A stretch of 64,000 bases of DNA from Paractinoplanes durhamensis (GTDB taxonomy: Bacteria > Actinomycetota > Actinomycetes > Mycobacteriales > Micromonosporaceae), in assembly GCF_016862175.1 (NCBI RefSeq), contig NZ_BOML01000057.1, forward strand, positions 186,001 to 250,000, read 5' to 3'. The position numbers and the translations under genes are program-made. The notes under the pieces are model-generated. The model saw only the letters and a program-made list of their open reading frames with translations. It had not been told where the DNA came from and did not search any database. Position 1 is the stretch's first letter, and each line of letters starts with the position of its first letter. Positions 32,163 to 41,309 of the stretch are shown here, one piece after another.

Positions 32163-34262
32163 CTAACGGATCACGGTCAGGGTCACGCTGTGGTTCCGGT
32201 ACGACACGCGGAGCAGATGGCCGCCGAGCGCCAGCAGCTTGCCCTCGGGCACGCCGTCGAAGGTGCCGCGGATCGACGATCCGGAAAGGATCGGCAGCAC
32301 GGCGCCGCGGGTGAGCGAACCGCGCACGTCCAGGCTGAGCCGCCCTTCAATATTGAGAGCGCCACTTGCCCGTACGCTCGTGAAGTCGCTCGCGCTGTTG
32401 ACCGTTACCGCGTAGCGGCTCGTGCTGCCCAGCCGCACCCCGCCGCCGACAGTCAGCGGGGCCGACTCCCCCGCCGCGCCACCGGGCCGCAGCTCGCCGC
32501 CGCTGACCTCGACGTCACCGGCGATCGTGCCGGTGCCGCCGAGAGCTCCGCCGCGGACCCGGATCGCGCTCGCGTGCGACCCGGTCACCGACAGCTTGCC
32601 GCCGAGCACCGTAGTCGCCCCGGTCCAGGTGTCGTCGCCGGTCAGGAACAGGGTGCCCGCGCCACGCTTGGTCAGGCTCCCGGCGTACACCCGGCTCTTC
32701 CTGGCCTTTTCCCTTGCCTTGCCGATCGCATAGTCGGCCTTGTCGGCATCGGTCGCGTCGGCCGGCAGGCCCTTGGTCCAGCCCTTGGCCACCTTGGTGG
32801 CCTGCCACGCGGCCGCCTCGGTGGCGTCCTCCACCTCGCGGGCCTGGATCGCGACGTCGGAGATGTCGTTGGACCAGACATCAGTGCGGCCGCGGGTGTT
32901 CACGTCGAACTCGCCGAGCAGCTGGCCCGGCCCGTTGAGCGCCTCACGCAGGCTGGGCGTGCCCCACCCGTTGCGCGCATCCGGCACCCGCACGATCTGC
33001 CCGGCCGTGGGGTTGGGGATCGGCAGGCCGGCCGCGTCGTTCGTGGTGCTGTTCTGCCGGCCGGTCGTGTACATCGTGTACAGCGCCTGCTCGTTGGTCA
33101 GATACGGGAACCGCTGCATGATCAGCGCGAGCGCGCCGGCCGAGTGCGGCGCCGACATCGACGTACCGGAAAAACGGGCGTAGCGGGGCTGCGGCACGCC
33201 GTCGACCAGCTCCACGGTGGTGCTGTTGATCAGCGAGCCGGGGGCGGTGACGCACGCCCACTTGGCCACCCCGCACTGGTTGAATCGCTGCTGGCCGGGG
33301 ACCAGCACCGAGCCGTCCGGGTGGAACGTGCGCCCGACGTTGTCGTTGGTCCCGGAGGTGGTGAACCAGCTGCCCTCCAGCTCGGGCTTGAAGTAGGTGG
33401 CGGCGCCGCGCGGGGTCGGGTTGGCCACGCCGGCGTTACCGGCGCTGAAGCCGATGATCGTGTCGGTGCGGGCGACGTCGAACGCCCCGTTGATCCAGTG
33501 GCTGGTCGTGCCGTTGGAGTCGGGCACCCCCTCGGGGAGCGCCAGGTTGCGCCAGGCCGACAGCAGCCCTTCGTAGGTGTTGTAGCTCTCGCCCGCCGGC
33601 GCGCTGCCCCAGCTGCTGCTGACGATGCGGATCGGCTTGCCGTTGGTGGTGCGGGCCCGGTTGACGGCCCGGTAGACGTTGGCCAGGTAGGCGTTGTCCG
33701 GGGTCTGCGCCTCGGTTGCGCCCGCCGGCAACTGGCCGTACAGCACGCCGTCGGTCTTGTGGGTGTTGCCCATGTAGACGTTGGCGTTGAACGCGACGCC
33801 GTGCATGTTGGCCGCCGTGCCCTGCGGCTGTTCCTGGCCGACCCCGTCCCGGCTCGCGCCGACGGTGCCGCTGACGTGGGTGCCGTGCGTGTCGTTGAAC
33901 GCCGGGTCGTAGTAGCCCGGCGTCGGCCCGGTCTGCCCGCCCTGGGCGACCACCGAGAAATACCGGTTGGCCTGCTCGACGGGGTGACCGTTGAAGAAGC
34001 CCGAGTCGACCAGGCCGATGTTCTCGCCCGCGCCGGCGAACCCGGCCGCGTAGGCGAACTCGGCCCCCATCGACACCAGCCCGGTGTCCGAGAGGAATTC
34101 GGGGGTACGCCAGCTCGCCGGATCACCGAGGCGGCCCGGGTCTCCCTGATAGGTCACGATCGGCTGTGGTCGGGACGGATGGGCCGCCGCGGGTTGCGCG
34201 GCGATGCCCAGCCCCACCACGGGGATCAGCGCTACCACGAGCGCCTTTTTCCTGGTCGGCAT
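32163..34262 (-). CDS. Secreted subtilase with an autotransporter-type passenger repeat region
   Basis: The 699-residue secreted S8 protease has a signal peptide (1-27) and a catalytic domain (about 60-430) with Asp86 (IGLVDSGF), His126 (HGTHVSG) and Ser368 (SGTSMSAP). Its subfamily resembles proteases of autotransporters. After a charged helical segment (about 470-530), residues 535-699 form a beta-helix-like passenger with an autotransporter-associated repeat (TLFLTGDDTWTGATTVLGGKL-like, then GALGGTGTIAGDV). There is no C-terminal beta-barrel, as expected without an outer membrane. Confidence 0.92.
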   Translation of the reverse strand: MPTRKKALVVALIPVVGLGIAAQPAAAHPSRPQPIVTYQGDPGRLGDPASWRTPEFLSDTGLVSMGAEFAYAAGFAGAGENIGLVDSGFFNGHPVEQANRYFSVVAQGGQTGPTPGYYDPAFNDTHGTHVSGTVGASRDGVGQEQPQGTAANMHGVAFNANVYMGNTHKTDGVLYGQLPAGATEAQTPDNAYLANVYRAVNRARTTNGKPIRIVSSSWGSAPAGESYNTYEGLLSAWRNLALPEGVPDSNGTTSHWINGAFDVARTDTIIGFSAGNAGVANPTPRGAATYFKPELEGSWFTTSGTNDNVGRTFHPDGSVLVPGQQRFNQCGVAKWACVTAPGSLINSTTVELVDGVPQPRYARFSGTSMSAPHSAGALALIMQRFPYLTNEQALYTMYTTGRQNSTTNDAAGLPIPNPTAGQIVRVPDARNGWGTPSLREALNGPGQLLGEFDVNTRGRTDVWSNDISDVAIQAREVEDATEAAAWQATKVAKGWTKGLPADATDADKADYAIGKAREKARKSRVYAGSLTKRGAGTLFLTGDDTWTGATTVLGGKLSVTGSHASAIRVRGGALGGTGTIAGDVEVSGGELRPGGAAGESAPLTVGGGVRLGSTSRYAVTVNSASDFTSVRASGALNIEGRLSLDVRGSLTRGAVLPILSGSSIRGTFDGVPEGKLLALGGHLLRVSYRNHSVTLTVIR

Positions 34263-34308
34263 ATCGGCTCCTCAAGGGTTTCAAGACGGGGCCAAGACAT
34301 CGACACAC

Positions 34309-34314
34309 TACTAT
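34309..34314 (+). promoter_or_regulatory. Possible -10 element for a leaderless transcript
   Basis: TACTAT ends 4 bp before the ATG at 34319, in the usual range for leaderless actinobacterial mRNAs. No convincing -35 box is seen. Confidence 0.4.
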
Positions 34315-34318
34315 TTAG

Positions 34319-34743
34319 ATGGATCCGATAGTGCCACTGTCAGGCAGGACTGGGACCTACGGCTCTGGTGGCCGCCTCGCCGTGGGCGGACCGTACGACG
34401 TGGGCCGTTTCTTCATGTCGCCAAGATCGGCAGCGGGGCCGGCGGGGGTACCGGCACCGGCCCCGCGCCCGAGGGGCAGGAGAACGGCGGCACCGGCGGC
34501 GGTCTCGGCATGTCCGCGAAGCCGCTGGGCGTGTTCGTGCTGACCGGCGGCAAGGTCGTCTGGCGGCCGGCGATCGACGTCAACCGGGTGGTGCTGGGTG
34601 GCCAGCTCGTCGCGATCACCGCCCTGCTGGTGGCCCGCGCACTGGTCAGGGCTCGAGCCGGTCGACCGGAACTCGGCGTGCGGCTGCGGAAGGTCGCTCG
34701 TCGTCTGGCCGAGCAGGGCGCACGCGCGCGACGCGCCCGGTAG
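34319..34743 (+). pseudogene. Frameshifted GerW/YtfJ-family spore protein gene
   Basis: The start frame (ATG 34319) reads MDPIVPLSGR and RLAVGGPYDVG, which matches a short GerW N-terminus. At about 34405-34418 the match jumps to the -1 frame and continues HVAKIGSGAGGGTGTGPAPE, GMSAKPLGVFVL and WRPAIDVNRVVLGGQLVAI to the stop at 34743. The second part is a canonical GerW C-terminus, with a Gly-rich hinge followed by a hydrophobic helix. One missing base would explain this. A start at ATG 34510 could still give a short C-terminal piece. GerW proteins act in spore germination. Confidence 0.7.
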
Positions 34744-34819
34744 CGGCCGGGGCAGGGACCGTGAAGCCGGCGAACTCGGCGGCCGTAACGACGATCCAGG
34801 AACGCAGCAAGCCGCTCAC
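34744..34819 (-). pseudogene. Truncated start of a small membrane protein
   Basis: GTG 34819 overlaps the stop of the Cys-rich gene (GTGA). The first residues, SGLLRSWIVVTAAEFAGFTVP, look like the first membrane helix of a larger membrane protein. After about residue 25 the sequence turns low-quality and runs antisense into the gerW remnant. I read this as a gene cut off by a rearrangement, but a short genuine peptide cannot be excluded. Confidence 0.35.
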
Positions 34820-34989
34820 CGGGGCACCTTCTCGGGGACGCCCCCGGCACGGGCATCGCGCTCGGCGGCCAGCGCCGCGCGTTCGTCGGGATCGAGCAGA
34901 TAGGAGTACGGACACTGGTCCGGGCTCGGGGCCAGACACGCCCCGCACGGACGCGACGGGTCGATGACACATCTCAGGTCACGGCGCAT
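34816..34989 (-). CDS. Small Cys-rich protein
   Basis: The 57-residue protein starts at ATG 34989 with an excellent GGAGGAG ribosome binding site. It has four Cys in RCVIDPSRPCGACLAPSPDQ plus the following CPYSY, a spacing that suggests a zinc knuckle or other small metal site. An acidic helix follows. There is no signal peptide. I do not recognise the family. Its stop overlaps the GTG of the truncated membrane gene, and it follows the sulfate transporter gene by 113 bp on the same strand. Confidence 0.65.
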   Translation of the reverse strand: MRRDLRCVIDPSRPCGACLAPSPDQCPYSYLLDPDERAALAAERDARAGGVPEKVPR

Positions 34990-35102
34990 TCCCGTCTCCT
35001 CCAGCCGGAACGCGCCTCGGCGTTCCGCATCCAGTCTGGAACGGCGACCGGACGGCCACACGGGGCTACGGTCCCGCCTCGAGGGGCCGGTCGGCCCGAG
35101 CC

Positions 35103-36788
35103 CTACGTCCCGTCCGCACCGGTACGCCATGCCTGGTATGCGGCGACCGCCGTCGGCAGGGTGGGGAAGATGTGGTCCGCGCCGACCGCGTCCGCCAGCC
35201 CGAACGCGGTCAGATCGTCGAGCAGGTCCTGCTTGACCCGGGCCAGCGCGAAGACGATGCCCCGCGCCCGCAATTCCTGGTGGAGCCGCTCCACGGCGTC
35301 GAGGGCGGTGATGTCCACCTCGACGTTCGCCTCGGCGTTGAGCACGAACCAGCGCACCGGAGCGTCCTGCTGCTCGACGGCGGCCAGCGCCCGGCGCAGG
35401 AAGTCCTCGGCGTTGGCGAAGAACAGCGGCGAGTCGTACCGGTAGACCACGAGGCCGGGCACGGTTCGCGCCTGGGGATAGTCGTCCACGTCGTGCATCC
35501 CGGCCAGGCCGGGGACGAGTCCCTGCACGGCGTCGTGCGGGCGGGCCACCCGGGCCAGCATCTCCACGACCGACAGGGCGACCGCCAGCAGGACGCCGTA
35601 GAGGATGTCGAGGACCAGCACACCGGCCAGCGCGCCCACGGCCAGCAGCAGCTCGCTGGGGCGGAACCGGGCCAGCCGCCGGAAACTGGCGACGTCGATC
35701 AGGCGGGACGCGGCGAAAACCACGATCGCCCCCAGCACCGCCGACGGGAACAGGCGCAGCAAGGGTCCCAGGTACGCTGCCGTGGCGACCACGAGGACGC
35801 AGGTGACCAGCGAGTGCAGCTGGGTCCGGGCGCCGGCCGCCGCGGCCAGGGCGGTACGGCTGCCGCTGCTGCTGACCGGCAGGCCCTGGAACAGCCCGGC
35901 GCCCAGGTTGGCGACGCCGAGCGCCACGAACTCCTGGTTCGCGTCGATGCGGCCGCCGTCGTTCGTCGCGAACGACCGCGCCGTCAGGATCGTGTCGCTG
36001 TAACCGACCAGGAGAACGCCGAGCGCGGGCAGCAGCAGCTGCCGCACCTGCCCGAAACCGGGGAGGTGCGGCAGCGGCACGCCGGACGGGATCTCGCCGA
36101 TGACCTGGAGGCCGCGCTCATCGAGGTGGAAGACCGCCACCGCGGCGGTGGCCAGCAGCACCGTCAGCAGCGGGCCGGGCGCGTGCGGCGCCAGCCGGTG
36201 CAGCCCGAACAGGAACGCCAGCGCCGCTGCGGCGAGCACGGTCGTGCGCACGTCCAGGTCCGGAAGCCCGGTGACGAACGACCACACCTCCCCGACGAAC
36301 GAATCGCCGTGCACCGGCACGCCGGTGAGCCGGCCCAGCTGGCTCGCCGTCATGATCAGCGCCAGTCCGGCCAGGTAGCCCACCAGCGTCGGACGGGAGA
36401 GCAGGTCGGCCACCACCCCGAGGCGCAGCAGCCGGCTGACCAGGGCGAGTACGCCGACGACGAGGGCCAGGGCGGCGGCCAGCGCGGCGTACCGGCCGGG
36501 GTCACCGGCGGCGAGCGGCCCGATCGCGGCCGCGGTCATCAGCGCCGTGGTCGACTCGGGACCGGCCGACAACAGCCGCGAGGTGCCGAGCAGCGCGTAG
36601 GCGACGAGGGCCGGCAACGTCGCCCACAGTCCGGCGACCGGCGGCACTCCGGCGAGTCCGGCGTACGCCAGCACCTGCGGCACCAGGTACGCCGCCACGG
36701 TCACGCCGGCCAGCACGTCGCCACGCAGCCATCCGCGCTGATAGCGGCGGAGGACCGTCAGGCCGGGAAGCAGGTCCGCTGGGCGCAC
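35103..36788 (-). CDS. SulP-family anion transporter with STAS domain
   Basis: The 561-residue transporter has 12-14 membrane helices (about 20-425), beginning with the SulP signature region GDVLAGVTVAAYLVPQVLAY and including PESTTALM and FQGLPVSSSGSRTALA. A cytoplasmic STAS domain follows (about 440-550, VVYRYDSPLFFANAEDF). SulP proteins carry sulfate, bicarbonate or other anions, and the substrate cannot be told from sequence alone. The start is GTG 36788 without a clear ribosome binding site. It is divergent from the P-type ATPase gene across ~120 bp. Confidence 0.93.
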   Translation of the reverse strand: MRPADLLPGLTVLRRYQRGWLRGDVLAGVTVAAYLVPQVLAYAGLAGVPPVAGLWATLPALVAYALLGTSRLLSAGPESTTALMTAAAIGPLAAGDPGRYAALAAALALVVGVLALVSRLLRLGVVADLLSRPTLVGYLAGLALIMTASQLGRLTGVPVHGDSFVGEVWSFVTGLPDLDVRTTVLAAAALAFLFGLHRLAPHAPGPLLTVLLATAAVAVFHLDERGLQVIGEIPSGVPLPHLPGFGQVRQLLLPALGVLLVGYSDTILTARSFATNDGGRIDANQEFVALGVANLGAGLFQGLPVSSSGSRTALAAAAGARTQLHSLVTCVLVVATAAYLGPLLRLFPSAVLGAIVVFAASRLIDVASFRRLARFRPSELLLAVGALAGVLVLDILYGVLLAVALSVVEMLARVARPHDAVQGLVPGLAGMHDVDDYPQARTVPGLVVYRYDSPLFFANAEDFLRRALAAVEQQDAPVRWFVLNAEANVEVDITALDAVERLHQELRARGIVFALARVKQDLLDDLTAFGLADAVGADHIFPTLPTAVAAYQAWRTGADGT

Positions 36789-36910
36789 ACCGACATTCTC
36801 GCCGCTGAACGGCCGATGGGCCCGGGCCCATCGGCACTGCCCGCCGTCCGCCTCCCGCGCGAAGGATGGGAAGGATGGACGGAGCAGCTCCGGCCGGGCA
36901 GGAGGACGCC

Positions 36911-39241
36911 ATGCGATGGTGGCGGCAACAACGGGATCAGGTCTTGTTCGGCATCACGACGGCGCTGTTGCTGTCCGGCCTGACGTTCATGGCGGCTGGG
37001 GCCCGGGAGGCGGCGGACCGGCTGTGGGTGACCGCGACGCTGCTCGGTCTGGCCTACTCGACGGCGGCGCTCGTCGCGGCGGCCCGGCGGCGGGAGGCCA
37101 GCGTCGACGTCATCGCATGGTTCGCCCTGGTCGGCGCGCTCGCGGTCGGCGAGGCGCTGGCGGGTGCGGTCATCGCGGTCATGCTGGCGACCGGTGTTCT
37201 GCTGGAGGCCCGGGCCGAGGCCCGGGCGCGGCGCGAACTGAGCGCCCTGGTGGCGAGGGCACCGCGAACCGCGGTGCGGGACACCGCGGCCGGACCGGTG
37301 GAGGTGCCGGTGGCCGAGGTGGTGCTCGGTGACCGGCTGGTGGTGCGGTCCGGGGAGATCGTGCCGGTCGACGGACGGCTGCTCGGTCCGGCGGTGCTGG
37401 ATGAATCGGCGCTGACCGGGGAGCCGCTGCCGGTGGAGCGGCGGGCCGGCGAGGACGTACGCAGCGGGGTGGTGAACGCGGGCCAGGCGATGCGGTTCAC
37501 GGCCACCGCGACGGCGGAGGCGTCGACGTACGCCGGAGTGGTGCGCCTGGTGGAGCAGGCGCAGGCGCAGAGCGCGCCGTTCGTTCGGATCGCGGATCGG
37601 TTCGCGGTGGTGTTCGTGCCGGTGACCCTGGTGCTGGCCGCCGTCGCCTGGGCGGTGGCCGGTGATCCGGTCCGGGCCGTCGCCGTCCTGGTGGTGGCCA
37701 CCCCCTGCCCACTCCTGCTGGCGGCACCGATCGCCATCATCTCCGGCATCTCCCGGGCGGCGCGCGGTGGTGTGGTGGTCAAGGGCGGGAGTGCCCTGGA
37801 GCGGCTGGCGGCGGGGCGGGTCCTGCTGTTCGACAAGACCGGAACGCTGACCGCGGGCCGCCCGGTGCTCAGCGATGTCGTCACCGCTCCCGGTGGACAG
37901 CTTTCCGGCGGAGAGGTGCTGCGTCTCGCGGCGAGCCTGGATCAGAGTTCCGCGCACGTCCTCGCCGGCGCCATCGTGACGGCGGCGCGCGACCGGGGGC
38001 TCCCGCTGACGTCGCCCGACCAGGTCACCGAACGGCACGGTCACGGCGTCGAGGGCATCGTCGACGGCCGCCATGTCCGGCTCGGCAAGGCGTCGAGCAT
38101 CGTCACCGGTCCCCTGCCGCAGTGGATGCGGAACGCCCGGCGGCGGGCCGCCCTCGACGGTTCGCTGACGGTGTTCGCCGCCGTCGACGACGTGCCGGCC
38201 GGCGTGTTGCTGTTGGAGGACCAATTGCGGCCCCAGGCTCCGCGCATGGTGCGAGCGCTGCGCCGGGCCGGGATCACCCGGGTCGTGCTGGTGACCGGCG
38301 ATCAGGCCGACGCCGCCGAGGCCGTCGGGCGGATCGTCGGCGTCGACGCGGTGCACGCCGGCTGCGACCCCGGCGACAAGCTGTCCCTGGTCCGGGCGGA
38401 ACAGGACCGAGCGCCGACGATCATGGTCGGGGACGGCATCAACGACGCGCCGGCCCTCGCGGCCGCGGGCGTCGGGGTCGCTCTCGCCGCCCGGGGGGCC
38501 ACCGCGTCGGCCGAGGCCGCCGACGTGGTGCTCACCGTCGACCGCATCGACGCCCTGGCCGACGCGATCCTCATCGCCCGCCGTTGCCGGCGGATCGCCC
38601 AGTGGGCGGTCACGGCCGGCATGGGCATGTCGGCCGCCGCGATGGTCGTGGCCGCGGCCGGTCATCTCACGCCGGTGGCCGGCGCGGTGCTGCAGGAGGG
38701 CATCGACGTCGCCGCGATCGCGATCGCGATGACGGCGCTGTTGCCGGGCCGGTCGCACACCGTCGCCATGCCGTCGGCCGACATCGCCACCGCCCGGCGG
38801 TTGTACGCGGAACACCGCGAGGTGCGCCCGCTGGTCGAGCAGGTGCGCACGGTCGCCGATGCGCTGAACCAGCCGCCGTACGACCTCCGCCCGGTCCGCG
38901 AACTGCTGGACCAGCTCGAGGTGCGGCTCCTGGCCCACGAGCGCGCCGAGGAGGCCGAGCTCCTGCCGATCATGGCCCGGCTGCTGGGCGGGACGGAAGC
39001 GACGAGCGGACTCAGCCGCACGCATGCCGAGATCGAACACCAGATCGGACGGCTGCGCCGGGCGGTGGCGGAACCGGTCCCGCTGGCCGAGGCGGAGGAC
39101 GTCACCGATCTGCGGCGGCTGCTCTACGGCCTGTACGCGATCCTCCAGCTGCACAACGCGCAGGAGGAGGAGGGCGCGTTCAGCCTCGTGCCCGACGCGC
39201 CGGCGGGGCGGCCGAGCCACCTGGTCCGCAGCCGCACCTGA
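36911..39241 (+). CDS. P1B-type ATPase fused to a C-terminal hemerythrin domain
   Basis: The 776-residue protein starts at ATG 36911 after GGAGG. The ATPase part (about 1-610) has an actuator loop DESALTGEPLP, the membrane motif TPCP (264-267), phosphorylated Asp308 in DKTGTLT and the hinge GDGINDAPAL. It has no N-terminal metal-binding domain. The SEHP-type motif of P1B pumps reads SAHV here. After the last helices, residues 620-776 form a hemerythrin-like four-helix bundle with LLAHERAEEAELLP, RTHAEIEHQIG and LQLHNAQEEEG, which supply the expected His/Glu iron ligands. The exported metal is unknown. Confidence 0.93.
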   Translation: MRWWRQQRDQVLFGITTALLLSGLTFMAAGAREAADRLWVTATLLGLAYSTAALVAAARRREASVDVIAWFALVGALAVGEALAGAVIAVMLATGVLLEARAEARARRELSALVARAPRTAVRDTAAGPVEVPVAEVVLGDRLVVRSGEIVPVDGRLLGPAVLDESALTGEPLPVERRAGEDVRSGVVNAGQAMRFTATATAEASTYAGVVRLVEQAQAQSAPFVRIADRFAVVFVPVTLVLAAVAWAVAGDPVRAVAVLVVATPCPLLLAAPIAIISGISRAARGGVVVKGGSALERLAAGRVLLFDKTGTLTAGRPVLSDVVTAPGGQLSGGEVLRLAASLDQSSAHVLAGAIVTAARDRGLPLTSPDQVTERHGHGVEGIVDGRHVRLGKASSIVTGPLPQWMRNARRRAALDGSLTVFAAVDDVPAGVLLLEDQLRPQAPRMVRALRRAGITRVVLVTGDQADAAEAVGRIVGVDAVHAGCDPGDKLSLVRAEQDRAPTIMVGDGINDAPALAAAGVGVALAARGATASAEAADVVLTVDRIDALADAILIARRCRRIAQWAVTAGMGMSAAAMVVAAAGHLTPVAGAVLQEGIDVAAIAIAMTALLPGRSHTVAMPSADIATARRLYAEHREVRPLVEQVRTVADALNQPPYDLRPVRELLDQLEVRLLAHERAEEAELLPIMARLLGGTEATSGLSRTHAEIEHQIGRLRRAVAEPVPLAEAEDVTDLRRLLYGLYAILQLHNAQEEEGAFSLVPDAPAGRPSHLVRSRT

Positions 39242-39250
39242 TGAGGGCCG

Positions 39251-41182
39251 TCATCCGGCCGCCGTGACCGGGGACGGCTGCCGGCCCTCCTCCAGTCGGG
39301 CGGTCATCTCATCGGCAGGCATCGGCCTGGCGAAGTGGTAGCCCTGCGCCACGTCGCAGCCGATGGCACGCAGGATGCTCAGCGCGCCGTCGTCCTCGAC
39401 GCCCTCCGCGACCACGGTCAGTCCGAGGCTGTGGCCCAGTTCGACGGTCGAGGCGACGAGGGCGCGGCTGCTGCTGTCGGTGGCGACGTCCTTGACGAAC
39501 GACTGGTCGACCTTCAGCTCACCGACCGGGAGCAACTTCAGATACGTCATCGACGAGAAGCCGGTGCCGTAGTCGTCGATCGAGGCGTTCACGCCCAGGT
39601 CGCGCAACTGGCGTAACGCCTCGATCGCCGTTTCCGGGTCACTCATCAGGGCGTACTCGGTGACCTCGATGCACAGCAGGGTGCCGGGCACGCCGGTCTC
39701 GTCGAGCAGCGCCGCCACGCGCTGGGGAAAGCCCGGGTCGAGCAGGCTGCGGGTGGAGACGTTCACCGAGATCGGCACCCGGTGCCCGGCGTCGAGCCAG
39801 GTCCGGCCCTGCCGTAGCGCCTTCCCCAGCATCTGCTCGGTGAACCGGTGCATGAGGCTGGAGACCTCGAGCACCGGGATGAACTCGGCCGGGGAGACCG
39901 GACCCCGGGTCGGGTGCTGCCAGCGGGCCAGGGCCTCGACGCCGGCCAGGTCACCGCCGTTCACCGCGATTTGCGGCTGGTAGTGCAACGTGAGCTGGCC
40001 GGGGTCGTCGAGGGCTCGCCGGAGATCACCCAGCAGGGTGAGCCGCGCCACCGCGTCGTGTCGGCGGTCGTCGCGGTAGCAGTGGTAGTCGGCGTGGAGC
40101 TGCTTCGCGATGTGCATGGCGGTGTCAGCGTGTCGCAGGACGGTGGTGGCATCGTCGCCGTCGACGGCGACGGCGGCGCCGATGCTCACCTCCAGGTCGA
40201 GGGTGATCTCATCGAATTCGAATGCCCGGGTGAACGCTCCGGACAGCCGGGCGGCGATGCTCTCGCCGGTCGTGAGATCGCCGTCATCCAGCAGGATCGC
40301 GAATTCGTCGCCGCCGAGCCGGGCGACCGCGTCGTTCTCGCGGGTGGAGGCGACGAGCCGCTTGCCGATCTCGATCAGCATCAGGTCACCGATGCTCTGG
40401 CCGAGTTGTTCGTTGACCTCGCGGAAGCCGTCGACGTTGAGCACCAGAACGGTCGTTCCGCGGCCGGCGCCGAGGAATCGCTGGACCCGGGTCGTGAAGG
40501 CGTTGCGGTTCAGCAAGCCGGTCAGCGGGTCGGTGGCGGCCATGCGGTCGAGCTGCCGCCGGTAAGCGCGGCTGGACAACCGGTATCCGAGGAGAATCAC
40601 CAGTCCGAGAAGGAAGACGACCAGGACGGTGAGGGCGGATCTGTCGGATTCGCGGACGGCTGCCGCCTGCAGGCGGTCGTACTCGGCCAGATGTTGATCC
40701 TGCTCGCCGATCAGGGCAGTGATCATCGAGTCGTACTCGGGCTCGAGAATCGTTTCGAGTGTCGTGAACGCGGCGTCGTGGTCCTTCTGATCCAGTTGGG
40801 CGAGAAAGTCCGTCAGGATCGGGGCGATCCGGTGATGCTGGTCAGCCAGTCGCGCAGCGGTCCCGACATGTTCCTGGTCGATCTCGGCCATGCGCTGCGT
40901 GGCGTCGTCGGCCTGCTGATTCGCGGCAAGAAGCAGGTCTCGCTCCTCGCCGTCCGGTTCGCGCATGGCCGCCTGCAGCAGCTCCGTCTCGCGGGTCACG
41001 AGGTACGCGGCCCGCTCGTAGGCGTTCGTGTCGCTGCCGGCCTCGGCGACCACCCGGATGAGCTCGGCCTGATGCCGGCTTGCCGCCACGGCGTACCCGG
41101 AGAGCCCGGCGAAAGTGACGGCGAGGAGGGCCGTGAAGGCGCGGGGTCCGCGCCGCACCGACCACCTGCCACTCGACGCCAT
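39251..41182 (-). CDS. Membrane GGDEF-EAL protein (cyclic di-GMP turnover)
   Basis: The 643-residue protein has transmembrane helix 1 (about 14-33), an extracellular helical sensor (about 34-178), helix 2 (about 180-200) and a GGDEF domain (about 215-370, intact GGDEF in RLGGDEFAIL). An EAL domain (about 385-635) has GVEALARWQ, DDYGTGFSS and the later Lys/Glu motifs (KVDQSFV, VAEGVED), so both activities may be present. It follows the CvnA-like kinase gene by 127 bp on the same strand and ends 9 bp from the convergent ATPase stop. Confidence 0.94.
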   Translation of the reverse strand: MASSGRWSVRRGPRAFTALLAVTFAGLSGYAVAASRHQAELIRVVAEAGSDTNAYERAAYLVTRETELLQAAMREPDGEERDLLLAANQQADDATQRMAEIDQEHVGTAARLADQHHRIAPILTDFLAQLDQKDHDAAFTTLETILEPEYDSMITALIGEQDQHLAEYDRLQAAAVRESDRSALTVLVVFLLGLVILLGYRLSSRAYRRQLDRMAATDPLTGLLNRNAFTTRVQRFLGAGRGTTVLVLNVDGFREVNEQLGQSIGDLMLIEIGKRLVASTRENDAVARLGGDEFAILLDDGDLTTGESIAARLSGAFTRAFEFDEITLDLEVSIGAAVAVDGDDATTVLRHADTAMHIAKQLHADYHCYRDDRRHDAVARLTLLGDLRRALDDPGQLTLHYQPQIAVNGGDLAGVEALARWQHPTRGPVSPAEFIPVLEVSSLMHRFTEQMLGKALRQGRTWLDAGHRVPISVNVSTRSLLDPGFPQRVAALLDETGVPGTLLCIEVTEYALMSDPETAIEALRQLRDLGVNASIDDYGTGFSSMTYLKLLPVGELKVDQSFVKDVATDSSSRALVASTVELGHSLGLTVVAEGVEDDGALSILRAIGCDVAQGYHFARPMPADEMTARLEEGRQPSPVTAAG

Positions 41183-41309
41183 GAACCGCCTCCGTTACGA
41201 CGCTGGACGGACAGCCAAAGGATGTTAATTCCAGCATCGACGGCGCGGACCTCCACCATATGGACATCTCGGTAGCAACTTGGGTGCAGCCTGCTGCACC
41301 ACGGATCGG

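Noticed and set aside
34646..34743. Full-length 57-residue protein from GTG 34819 to 34646
   Set aside because: Only the first ~25 residues look like real protein. The rest is antisense to the conserved GerW C-terminus.
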